Shown one piece after another: positions 23,842 through 37,676 of a stretch of 64,000 nt of DNA. The notes below the pieces were generated by a model. The model was not told the origin of the DNA and did no database searches. It saw only the letters and a list, made by a program, of their open reading frames with translations. How positions within the stretch are numbered: position 1 is the stretch's first letter; every line of letters starts with the position of its first letter. The position numbers and the translations under genes were made by a program. Origin of the DNA: Eleginops maclovinus (lineage: Eukaryota > Chordata > Actinopteri > Perciformes > Eleginopidae); the NCBI RefSeq assembly GCF_036324505.1, contig NC_086355.1, forward strand, positions 22,372,518 through 22,436,517, given 5' to 3'.

Positions 23842-25491
23842 CAGTGGTATGCAAAAGTTTGGGCACCCCTCTGAGATTTCATGACAATTTGCTTTTCCTT
23901 TATAATAGAAGATCACAGCAACAACATTTGTTTTCCTACAAAGATGTAGACGTTTTAGTGTTTTCCAGACCAAAATTCTTAGGGTAGCATTACATAGTTT
24001 TATTATAATAAAATAAAATGCAAAAAATGGGATGTGCAAAAGTTTGGGCACCCTTATAAATAGCATTCATTTCAACACCTGTACGGATTTATAGCTGACA
24101 GGTTGCTGCACAAAATTGCTTTGATTAGCTCATTAGACCTTCAATTACAAAGACAGGTGGAACCAATCATGAAAAAGGCTATTTAACATAGGTAATAGCT
24201 GGCTGTGCCTGGCCTAGGTTCTTTCTTAGGGAGTGGCAAGATGGGGACCTCAAAACAACTCTCCACTGACCTGAAAGCTAAGATAATCCAACATTATAAA
24301 TTAGGAGAAGGGTACAAAAAATTATCTGACAGGTTTAAACTGTCTGTCTCCACAGTCAGAAACGTAGTTGTGAAATGGAAGGCCACAGAAACAGTCCGTG
24401 TGAAGGAAAGATGTGGTAGGCCGACAAAAATAGGGGAAAGGCACAGGCGAAGGATGGTGAAAATGGTCACAGAGAAGCCACAGACCACCTCCAGAGAACT
24501 ACAACAACATCTGGCTGCTGATGGTGTAGTTGTTCACCGTTCCACAATCCAGCGTACTTTGCACCAGGAAGAGCTCATTGGAAGGGTGATGTGCAAAAAG
24601 CCTTTCCTGAGTGTTAATCACAAGAAGAGTCGCATGAGGTATGCAAAAGCACATCTGGACAAGCCAGAAGCATTTTGGAACAAAATACTGTGGTCAGATG
24701 AGACCAAGATTGAGTTATTTGGTCATAACATGAACAGGTATGCATGGCGAAAAAAACACACTGCATTCAATGAAAAGAACTTGTTGCCCACTGTAAAATT
24801 TGGTGGAGGATCTATCATGTTATGGGGCTGTGTGGCTAGCACAGGTACTGGAAAACTTGTTAAAGTTGAGGGCCACATGAATTCCTTACAGTACCAGGAG
24901 ATTCTTGACAAGAATGTTCTAGAGTCAGTCACAAAGTTGAAGCTACGCCGGGGTTGGATTTTTCAGCAGGACAATGATCCTAAGCACCGATCAAAATCCA
25001 CCAAGGAATTCATGCAGAAGCACAGGTACAATGTTCTGGAATGGCCATCCCAGTCCCCAGACCTTAACATCATTGAAAATGTATGGATTTATTTGAAGAA
25101 GGCTGTCCATGCACGGAGGCCAAGAAACCTGACTGAACTGGAGACGTTTTGTGTGGAAGAATGGGCCAAAATACCACCTGCCAGGCTTAAGGGACTTGTC
25201 TGTGGCTACAGGAGGCGTCTACAGGCCGTTATTGCAGCAAAAGGAGGCAATACTAAATATTAATGGAATTATTTCTTAGGGGTGCCCAAATTTATGCACA
25301 TGCCTATTTTTGTTTGAATGCACATAAACATGTTTCTGTTTGACCAATAAAAGTTATTTCACTACTGAGATGTTTCTGTTACCATAAGGTATAACATATG
25401 TTAAAATGAAGTTGCTGCTTCAAAAGCTCAGCAAGTGACAAACTGATGCAGTGGTTTTCCTAAGGGGTGCCCAAACTTTTGCATACCACTG
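23842..25491 (+). mobile_element. Complete Tc1-type transposon with IR/DR-like ends
   Basis: The element is 1650 bp and flanked by TA on both sides (23840-23841 and 25492-25493). Outer terminal repeats of 29 bp (23842-23870 and 25463-25491, starting CAGTGGTATGCAAAAG) are exact inverted copies. Each end has an inner copy of the core motif GCAAAAGTTTGGGCACCC in the matching orientation: 24036-24053 on the left, and a slightly diverged copy at 25278-25299 on the right. This paired arrangement resembles the IR/DR transposase-binding layout of Sleeping Beauty-like elements. It sits inside an AT-rich degenerate tandem repeat. All structural parts seem intact, so it may be recent or still mobile. 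Confidence 0.95.
24241..25263 (+). CDS. Tc1/mariner transposase, intact 340 residues, DD34E
   Basis: The protein cuts and pastes its own element at TA sites. From the ATG at 24241 (MGTSKQLSTDLKAK) it is 340 residues, the same length as Sleeping Beauty transposase. The N-terminal 110 residues hold paired helix-turn-helix DNA-binding segments with a basic GRPTKIGERHRRR link. The catalytic triad is complete: Asp153 in [12 protein letters not shown], Asp244 in QQDNDPKH and Glu279 in NIIENVW, giving 34 residues between the second Asp and the Glu. The glycine-rich GGGSIMLWG box follows the first Asp. The frame can be extended upstream to 24205, but only from a GTG, so I prefer the ATG. There is no internal stop or frameshift. 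The ORF lies between perfect terminal repeats. Confidence 0.95.
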   Translation: MGTSKQLSTDLKAKIIQHYKLGEGYKKLSDRFKLSVSTVRNVVVKWKATETVRVKERCGRPTKIGERHRRRMVKMVTEKPQTTSRELQQHLAADGVVVHRSTIQRTLHQEELIGRVMCKKPFLSVNHKKSRMRYAKAHLDKPEAFWNKILWSDETKIELFGHNMNRYAWRKKHTAFNEKNLLPTVKFGGGSIMLWGCVASTGTGKLVKVEGHMNSLQYQEILDKNVLESVTKLKLRRGWIFQQDNDPKHRSKSTKEFMQKHRYNVLEWPSQSPDLNIIENVWIYLKKAVHARRPRNLTELETFCVEEWAKIPPARLKGLVCGYRRRLQAVIAAKGGNTKY

Positions 25492-25994
25492 TAGTTAAGT
25501 TTATCCTGTATGTTGAAAATATAATTTAAAAATCCGTCGTGTAGTAAGTTGAAATTTCATCAAATGGACAAAAAAATGAAAAAAAGTTTAGTTGTTTGAA
25601 AAATAAAGAAATATTCATAGCATAGTATGAAAATATATTATCATGACAAAGTCATATAGAATCTCTAAAAAATAAAAATAAAACACCTGGATTGAGTCAT
25701 TGAGTCATATTATGGTATGTTGTAAATATCATGCAAACAGTTATAGTATAGCATGTTAAAAAAAAGGTAGTAAATTATTTTGAAAATATGAAAAATATAG
25801 TGCGACGTAAAAAGAAGAATATGGAAATTATCATGACAAAAACCTGGTATTGAATGTTGAAAAAGTCATAGCATAATATGTAAAATATCCTGAAAAAGAT
25901 CATGGCATAGTATTTCAGAGAATAAGAAAATATCTGCAACAAAGTCACAGTATGTCAAAACATTAAAAACATTTGCATAATATCTTATGTTATT

Positions 25995-27000
25995 TTTTTC
26001 TATACGTGATGTAATTTGTGGCCTTTATAAATTCAGATTTGTTTATAAGAGCAATGATAATGGTTTATCAATCCCTGTATTTATCTGGCCTTTGGCAGCC
26101 CCATGTGTCCGAATCCGATTGGTTAGGTTCAGGTTTGGATCCCTTCAAAATGACTGAAAACGCTCTCTTCCTGACTCTATTTCATTTTCCCACCAATGTC
26201 CAGGTCGCCTTGTGACTCTTCGTTGTTGATGTTGTAAGGTGTCATGGACGATGTGTCCTTGCCACACGGTAGCGCTATCCTCTCATATTCTACTCCTTGG
26301 TTTCACCAACAACGATTACGACAAGAGGATTAAGGTTTCTGTTTTTATTTTAACCGATTTATTTTTAAATCCCTGAACCTGGAAATATGCATCAGTTCCA
26401 ATTTGACAAAGGGCCAATAGTGGTACAAACAGACTTGAAAGGGAAGTAAAACATGTATACATGTGTATGTGTAAACAAATAAAAGCACATCCACAAATCA
26501 AGAAACATAACTATGACAACTGAAGAAAATTAGAATAACAAGTTTGAAGAGATATTATAAAAGTATTTTATAAATTCAAATAAAAGGTTTTGTCAAAGTT
26601 CTAAAGAATGAAATGTATTTCCGTGCACCCGTGTACCTGCCATTAGAGAGCACTGGTAACACGCACTTTGACATAGGCTAAACACTACATTTTAGATTGT
26701 ATTATTCAACGTGCGTATTCAACCACGTATACACTCTGATCGGCCTGTGGTGCTACTTCCATATATGAAGTCCACATTTGGTTGTCTGCGGTTAATATGT
26801 GGTGATTTAACTTCACCAGGTTCATCTCAACGCTACATAACGCAGACAGTCCATGTGCGCCTCTCCACTCATTGCGCAATCCCTGCTAGAAAAGTGAATT
26901 TGTGCATCTGCGGACACGTTCAGCACATGCTCACAGCCTCCATCCCGTTATGGTTTGACAACGAAAAAAAGTTTTCATGTCAGTCGGTTAAAATTCATGT
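25995..27000. other. Unique sequence upstream of mstn
   Basis: No gene or clear repeat is seen. The region is the natural place for mstn distal regulatory sites, but I cannot point to conserved ones without alignment. Confidence 0.5.
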
Positions 27001-27011
27001 TGCCTGTCCAG

Positions 27012-27062
27012 CCAATCATAGTTTTTGACGACACAAAAGAGGCTAAAGTTGGAGTATAAAAA
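27012..27062 (+). promoter_or_regulatory. Myostatin core promoter (CCAAT and TATA boxes)
   Basis: CCAAT lies at 27012-27016 and TATAAAAA at 27055-27062. A start near 27085-27090 would give a 5' UTR of about 95 bases before the ATG at 27182. An E-box CATGTG at 26852-26857 is a possible myogenic-factor site. Start-site placement is inferred from spacing only. Confidence 0.75.
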
Positions 27063-27181
27063 GGTGTGCGCTGATAAAGTATGATGCCTATCAGTGTGGG
27101 ACATTAATCCATCCCAGTCCAGTCGCGCATCAGTTCCAGCACACACCCAGGGATCCTTTTAACACAAACACGTAAGAGACA

Positions 27182-29454
<2,273 letters not shown>

Positions 29455-29713
29455 GTTGGGACTGAGATCCTGGCGAGAGGGAAGGGCGGACAGGGGGGCC
29501 ACGGCTCTGTCCGCTCTTCATCTTCAGACTTTTTGACACAACCAACCCACCAGCTCCAATGCTTTCCTGCAGAACATGGTGCAATAGAACCAGATTAGAA
29601 ACAGCCCGACCTTCCGCAGGGCAGCGCTTTCACACCCGCCACAGCTCTTACTTTTCTTTCCACCCCTTGAAATCTTAGCCATAGAGGCTTGAGGTCCAAC
29701 GGCTGCGGAAAAA

Positions 29714-29822
<109 letters not shown>

Positions 29823-30475
29823 CTGCTGGACCTTGGAGTGAATGTAGAAAATATCAAAGTTATCCAAAAACTTTTCTTCCTCTGTGTTCTGTGCTCCATT
29901 TAACCCACAAACTGACAGATTATACTCGTACGCCATCCACTCCACTCATACCCAACACACAAGATGTTAAACTCTGCTAAGTTGTGTGTGCTTGATAATC
30001 ATTTTTCAGAAACCTGCAATTCTCATCCTTTTCACTTTTTTAATAATTTTGGAAAAGCACAGCTGGGGACTTTTAGAGTGGTTTTTCACACTGGTGGAAG
30101 ACGAAGGCTGATAGGAGTAGAAAAAGATGAAAACTCCTTATTTTTATTGCCTCTGATATAACCCTGGTCAAAAATGACAAAATTAGTCATTTAGAAAAAT
30201 AATCGTTCTGTTATCGTAACAGACTTAAAAGTGAGGTGGGGACTTGGTGCTTGACCATTCCTATGGACACAAAATGTTCCTCCTGTGTGAAGCATCCCCA
30301 AAGGTCTCGACGTGTCTTTCTCACAAACCCGACCGAGGAACATTCATGCTCAGCATTATCTTCACTATCCAACACAATAGCCTGACCTGCCCGATACACT
30401 TGAACTATTCTGATTGTAAATTCACATTACTGGACGGAAGGACTTGAACCTAAGGCACAATGAATGCAGCCTACA

Positions 30476-30772
30476 AATAAAGAATGTGTTTAAGACAGAG
30501 GAAACGAGATGTGTGAATGTTGAGATCATGCTTAAACTCTGTCTTACCAACAACACAGTTTGCACTATGGCACACCAATAGAAAGAATTGGTTGCTACAA
30601 AAGTTGTAAAAACTGATTTTGATATGTTTGCTCATTTGTATTGTATACATATGCCAATGTTTCCATTAGGAGTTGCCTTTCTAAACCACTGTTGGTAAAT
30701 GTATAAAACCACAATCTAGCAAGATGAAAGATGTAATACAGCAACTCTATATACTTGTTTTTAACAAATAAA
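30476..30772 (+). promoter_or_regulatory. Myostatin polyadenylation signals
   Basis: AATAAA lies at 30476-30481 and again at 30767-30772. The second is followed by a TG-rich stretch (TTGTTTGTTGAGTTCTG), the usual downstream element. The 3' UTR would be about 1.05-1.35 kb. Confidence 0.65.
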
Positions 30773-31262
30773 GTTTATGCTTGTTTGTTGAGTTCTGCTT
30801 GTTTGAGTATTTTGTTCCTGCATTACATTCAGACAGTCCAACTGAACTTCACAAGAAGCAAGAATAATCATTTTTAATATAAATCTGAGTTTTAAGGCTC
30901 TAGTGTTGCATTTCAGGTACATTTAGTTGCAGTACGTGTAAGTTCCTGGGTTCAATGGGTTCTTGAATTCAATTATGAAGCATACCAAATATGAAATTAC
31001 CACTTGCAGTTATAAAACATTATTTAGGTTGAACTGGCTTTAATCTAGACTGGCTTCAGACATGATTCTGTATCATTCTGCTGACCTCGATATCAAAACT
31101 TGACGTTTCAGGAACACAACAACCTGTTAACGAACATCGCAGCACACACCCCTCACACTCCAGCAGCTGAGAATCTTTATGTCTTCTACAAATGGGTGTA
31201 AACTGATAGGAAAGCAATGTGTGAGTGTGTGCACTGGATTTGTTGGTGTGTTGAAAAAAGTC

Positions 31263-31376
<114 letters not shown>

Positions 31377-34300
31377 ACAAACTGTCCACAGTACCTGACT
31401 ACACCTGCACAATCCCATCAACATAAACCTGTTTTGTCACAGGCGCAATTCAGCCCAATTTCCCTGACTTTGCTTTTTGTCCAGTGAAGGGATGTTGGAA
31501 GTATTGCTGTCTAATGAGAGGATGTGAACTCTGGTGCGCTCTGACAGCATGACCTATTCGACTGACGGCCTCATTGAGGCTTGACTTCCGCCCAGTAGAG
31601 GGCGAATTGAGCACTGCCCCTGAGAGCCACTTCCTTTCCTGCTGAGAGCTGGAAAGCTGCCACAGCGATCGGCCACAGCAGAGAGCAGACTGCGGGTAGA
31701 GTGGATCCACAGAACCTCTTTCCCTGGGGGAATAGTTTTAGATTCTCCCCTTCAATGCTCTTTGGTGACAAAGGGGAATAGTGTCTGAAACGATCTTTAA
31801 AAGAGAAAATAAAAAGTTTAATATCAAATTTGATGTAGGTTGTATAGATCATAGTAGATTTTGTACACAGAACCAATTAAACAGTAATCTCCATTCTCAT
31901 GCGAGCTCCTACAACTGTGCTGTCTCCCCCTGCAGACTGACATGGGCATGAACTTCTGATAAGTCTAATAATCTCCAACAGTGTCCAACTCTTAACTTCT
32001 ACATCAATTCTATGATACATGTCTTAAAATAAGTCATTTAAGAGTATAAATGTACCATTGCTCCGAGGTACTACGTACTCTAACTGTTAATTAAATGTCA
32101 ATGTCATAGCAAGCACAAAAATGACATCACTTCTTGACTTTACATTTAAATGCAAAAGCTGCTTATAAATATAGAAATCTGACGGAAGGCCTCAAGCATC
32201 TCTGCCTCTTTAGATAGGAAAAGGGAAATATAGCTGGAAAAAAGAATATCTGCTATAAAACAGGTTTAATGTGATGTGCCTATCAGCATTGTTCGATTTA
32301 CCTCCGCTGTAAACAGCGTGCAACAGTGTTCTGTTTATCATGCCCAGGTGCATCATTTCATTCAGCTGTGACCTGCAGAGATGGCTGCTGTCTGCTTGTT
32401 ACAGGCTGCTTCTTGAACAGGAGCTGGGAAACGTTTGGACTGAGCATCGCTGCATCCGTCAAGAGTCGGACCCTGGAGGACTGTATCCGCCAGCGACATT
32501 CCACCTCTGACAGGTGAGGAAGTGAGAGTGAGAGAACGGGAAGAAGGATGTTAGGGGGTAAAGGAGAAGTCCAAGGCAGCTGGAGACCTTGTTATTGGAA
32601 AGGGTTCCTGTTGCGCAAAGTTAATAGAATTTGAATGGATAGAACCAGTATACCTCTTCATGAATGCTCAATGAATGGCACATTATAGAGCTGCATGAAA
32701 ATGTCTTATTATAATATGAACCTAAATTCTGGTTATTTGATACTAAGTACAACAAAAGTTGATTTACCCAAATAAAAAAATGTATAGGTATAAGGTATAA
32801 ATACGTACCTCTGGTTTCCACATTGAGATCCTTTCGAGATCCGATCTCTCACTTCTAGCGTTTCTGCAGGGCAAAAAAAAAAATGTACTTGTGGAAAAAC
32901 AGGACTGGTGTTCTCCAAAATTTGGACAAAATGAAATTGGGAAAGTTATTACATTCATTATTTGGTTAAGATGTGGACCAAATGTAATGAAAATCCAATT
33001 AGCTGTATAAGTACAACTGACCTGCAGTCTGAACAAATTCAGCAGGTATTACCACGGTTGTCAGGAATCATCCTCTGGGAACCGTATAAAGACATTTGAC
33101 TCAAAATGTTAAATGTGAATGAAATGGTGGTAATAGCTGCAAAGTGGGATCTTCACAGTCACCAGAACCGGCACATCTGTAGAACATTTCATAGCATTAA
33201 AGCCTTGCTAATGAATGTTTACTTTTGCTTGTTGTATACAAGAGAAATGGGTCCCAGGTTCATTTTAGGAAGATCCAATAGGTCTGTCAAGAAGGTCATG
33301 TCTGCAGGTCACGACACCTGACAGATGATTTCGGCCTTTCAAGAGCCGCATCATCCCTACAGGCCTTCCTAGAACAAAGTCAAAGAAAAGGGAATAAAAC
33401 AGAAAATGCATCTTGGCTAGGGGAAAATATGAGAAAACGTATTGCTGTTGACTCTATTGTGATGTGTTTATCTTTTACATCAGACTGTTACCTCAAAGGT
33501 AATTCACTTATTTTTCTGCTGTTTCACTTAATCTCCTATCAATATTGGTCATAAGAAGGCTATTGTTCTGTTTGATTTAAAGTATACATATAGTACATTT
33601 AATGAAGTTTGGGGTTTGTGAACTGACATTAAGGCTTTACGGGCAATGTGTTACTGTGGGAAAAACATTTCAATGAACATTCTACTTAATGTTCGGTCAA
33701 CTTACCTGATGTTAAAACAACATACGTTTTCGATATTCTGTAGAAGTCATTGTATTCATGTCCTTTGAGCAGCCATTCTATTCCTTGTAGTTCTACAGGA
33801 AGGCATCCAGACTTCCCCAACATCTGGACAAAAGAAGGGATGCCCTGCCCTTGCCGTGGTGCAGGGCCATGGACAACGGGTTGGGAGCGAAAAGGGGCTT
33901 GCCAGGTGCATCCAAAAACATCTGGAGCCTTTAACAGATGTGCAGAGCAAACCATCTGGAGAAGTGTTTCTGCTGACAGATTGCTCTGAGGCAAATATCT
34001 TCCTTGACCATAACATCGTTCAAGAGTGATGACAGATCAAGAGACTGAAGTGAAAGCATTCGCAAGGTTGGCTGACATTGTGAAATATAACTTAAAAATG
34101 CTTACAGCATTAATGCACTGACAATATTTCATTGACCTCAACACAGATTCACGACAAATAAAAAACAGACACCTGAAATATCATTGAGGATTTCTAATCC
34201 ACACAATATTTCTTCAAAAGTCTTGTTCCAGACCTCTGAAACACTTCCCACCTTTCACATTTGTTGTGTCTGGAGTTTTGAGGATGTCACATTCCTACTT

Positions 34301-37300
34301 CTCCTAGCTAGCTAAATACAGCAGCTAAATACAGCTAGCTACTATATCATGAAAATATTAGCTGAAAAAAGGTCACAAAAATGGTGTCAACCTTGTTGTA
34401 TGTCCATGTACGTGGATTCAAAGACACAACAATCTGCATGATGCTTCTCTATAGCAAAAAGATGAGCTAACATTAGCATGACGTAAGCCTTTTAGTTTAA
34501 ACTGATCCATTGGTCATCGACCTTACATTTTGTGATCTCTATGACCTAAAATGATAGCACACCTTTTCGTTTCCCTGTCTCACAAGGAGAAATAATATGA
34601 ACGGTATTTTGTTAGAAACAGTTGTACATCTACATGACAACTTCATAACTTTGGATACAAAATAGCAGGTTATTGTTTAGCCCATAATGTGAGATTACAA
34701 TCCACTCCATGTTTTCTTCTATGTTAAAGTCATAGATCAGAGTAATAGTACACAGTGTCTAATGTACATCTGACTTAAACAATGTGCCCCTGGGAAGTCA
34801 CTTTAACTTACGAGGACACGATATATAAGATGCAAATTGTAATGACTTAAACAACCAGCAGAGGATGATCACCTCAGGCCAGACTGACAGGTTGTTTGTG
34901 AAAACCCCTCTTGGGTCTACTGAAAGCAATGAAAAGCAATAAAATCAACCAGTCTGGGACACGATAAGGACCAGATGGCCAGCTGTTGAATGCTAGCTGT
35001 CTTCACTTCTCGGGTGATTTATCCTTTCCGTCTGCACTTCGCTTGCTTTTTCACTTAGGGATGAGGAATCACTATTCCTACCTGAAAACTGACAGTCACC
35101 TCTGGGAAGCTATCAAATGATTAATGACTTTGTAAAGCTACTGGAAGTTTGGAGACAGGTCAAATTTGGTGTTCACTCCAAATACGTTTACAAAATTCCT
35201 CAATGTCAGTGTTTGTTTGCAAGGAGGGGTTCGGTGACGAGCTAAAAACATGGCCCTTAGCCATCCAAGGTCCAAGGCAGCAAAGTATCGTCTCTCTGGG
35301 GACAGAGGGTTGACAGTGATGAAGAATAGATGTTCCTCCAAGGAAAATAAGGGAGGGCAGATTATGGAAACCTCCTGTCTCCTGATAATATGCTGTGCCT
35401 ATGCTCTTAAGACAGACGGATGTAGAGAAGTATCAGGTATGTGTCAAGCGGCCTTGATACATTTTGACATCTCAGAAACAGCATTTATGGTACATTTTAA
35501 CAGATTACTGTGTACGATTATATAATACAAGAAGACTATTAAATGATATTCATGCGTCAGATAGGACTTTCGACAATCAGGCCTAGGTGGATAATCTAGG
35601 AGACTTTGAAAACCAACCAACCAGAATCAAACTTTTAACCCGGTTTAACATGTTGACGATACATTTCTATAATAGATCCACATTGTTTATTCCTTGATTT
35701 AAATGTCTTGAAGCCTCAAACACATCACATAACAGGTTCTAGGAACAATTCTTTGAAACTACATCTTTTTTGTGAGCTGGGCAGCATGAGCTGTTGGCCC
35801 CTGGGAATTTCAGGTAAAACTCTAAATTAATTTTCCTCACCTAAAATGTATATTCCAAAGTACAATGTCTTGGAATATAACTTCAAACTTGCTGTGGGAA
35901 TCGCTGACAAGTGATTAAAAATCAAAAGGACTAGACTTGATGGCCCCAATGTGGATGCCCTTGACCCATGAAATTGAATTTGGTGTGGCTGTAAATTCTC
36001 CAACAGTTGAGAACCTGTGGCTTTTTAACACCCATCACATTAGTGTGTGTCTGAAGCCCATAAAAAAGAACTAAGTGGCTCTTCTGTGGTTGGCAGAAAA
36101 GTTGCAGAGTCTCAGCATGGCAGCACCACCAATTACCAGCTGAAAAACACAAGCTTAGATGCAGCAAAGATTTTATAGCTGGTCCCATATGGACCATGGT
36201 ATAGGTAACAGTTTACAACGCTTGATTGAGTCCTTCTGGCAACGTTTGGTGTGTTTGTTGAGTATAAAGGTTTGTTGACAGATTAAAAGCCCTTTGTCTG
36301 CATCCAATTCAAACAGTCTTTAATGTTTTTTTCATTCTGAGTTCAGATCTAGGGGGAGAGGAATCAAATGAATGTGTGATGTGATATTGTAATAAAGAAA
36401 TGCATCACAAACTAATAACAGTGGTTTCCCTAGTTCCTCGGCTTTCCTTGCTTTTTCACTGTCTTGGAATTGATAGTAAAATCTGTGCTGTAATTATGAG
36501 AGGAAGTTTGGACCAAACTTGGTAATGTGATTAGTAGCCGTAGTAGTTTTATATAACACATGAACGTTTGACAGCCTTGTTTTAATGCTTAACTATTCAA
36601 CTTCCAAATGCTATCTTTGTGAAATACATTGTCAAACATACAGAATAGTTCTCATCAGTTTTAATAATGAATGAATTATTGTTGATGAAAGTTTAAGGAA
36701 GTTATCCTTGTTGAAAATCAAAAGTTCAACAGGCTATTTGTGTAGTTGTTACCTTGCATTCCTCATCATAAAAAAACCAACTATATTAAACATGGTATTT
36801 GTGAGAATTCACATCATAACAATTAACCTTTTGCTATTTCTTGCAATTTATTAGATGCCAGATTTAACACATTAGCGACAAGCTAATGGTACGGTTCAGT
36901 CATATTACACATAGTCAGAAAGTTCCCTTTAACAATGATTTTTACCATCTATGGCATCAAATATAAAATGCCTTCTCATATCATTCAGACAATTTGGAGT
37001 CCAGTTTATCCATTCAGCACAGCTTGTTAGCTTTCTTAATTTTGCGCTAGCAAAAACAACAATAGCCTAGCTTACTGATATGGCAACACGGCCTACTGGT
37101 TAACCATTCTTTGTGCTTATACACATCAAAATTAATTTGAATTGCAAATACTCAACAGCCTACTACTGTCTCCAACAGCTGTTATCGTGAACACAGTAAA
37201 CATTGAGAGAAAATTAGTTTTGAGGAATTTGAGGATATAAAAGCTTATTGTGTTTAATTTAGTGCTAACAGCTCAATAATTTAGCAACTAGCAACAGAAG

Positions 37301-37660
37301 ACCCAAAGCTGAGTTGTGCTATCGAAACCCACACAGGTGTTTTAAGGGACTCTAGTTAATTGGACCTTTTGCTAGGTTGGAGTTGGGTGAAGCTAACAGG
37401 TGGAACACAACTACTGGAAGAGGGCTAATTAACCCAGTGTAAACACCAGTGTGGGTGGACTTAGGGCGTAAAGAATTTCTAATAATTTCTGCTATGTCTA
37501 GTTAGATTCTGATTATACAATATCAGTTTCAATCCTTTACAGGATCCCCTTAATTTTCCTATAGCGCCACCATTTAAAACTAACATTTTGTATGAAACAT
37601 TTGTCTCGGACAAAACATCTGCAGAAATAACACTCTATTGCAGCTCTACAGAAGGGAATT

Positions 37661-37676
37661 GGGGGGGGGGGGGGGG
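37661..37676. repeat. Poly-G run
   Basis: Sixteen consecutive G residues in the mstn-pms1 interval. Confidence 0.95.

Larger units (their letters stand above)
23485..26000. repeat. AT-rich degenerate tandem repeat, split by the Tc1 insertion
   Basis: Both flanks of the Tc1 element (about 23485-23840 and 25494-26000) consist of diverged copies of a roughly 35-45 bp unit. It contains GTCATAGTATAGTATGTTGA and AAAATATCATGAAAAAAGT. Copies vary in length and sequence, so this is an old minisatellite-like array. Confidence 0.7.

Noticed and set aside
24205..24240. Upstream extension of the intact Tc1 transposase
   Set aside because: It begins at a GTG, not an ATG, and the family start is MGTSK-like, giving the standard 340 residues.
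23485..26000. CRISPR-like array
   Set aside because: The repeats are degenerate and contiguous, with no constant repeat and no unique spacers.
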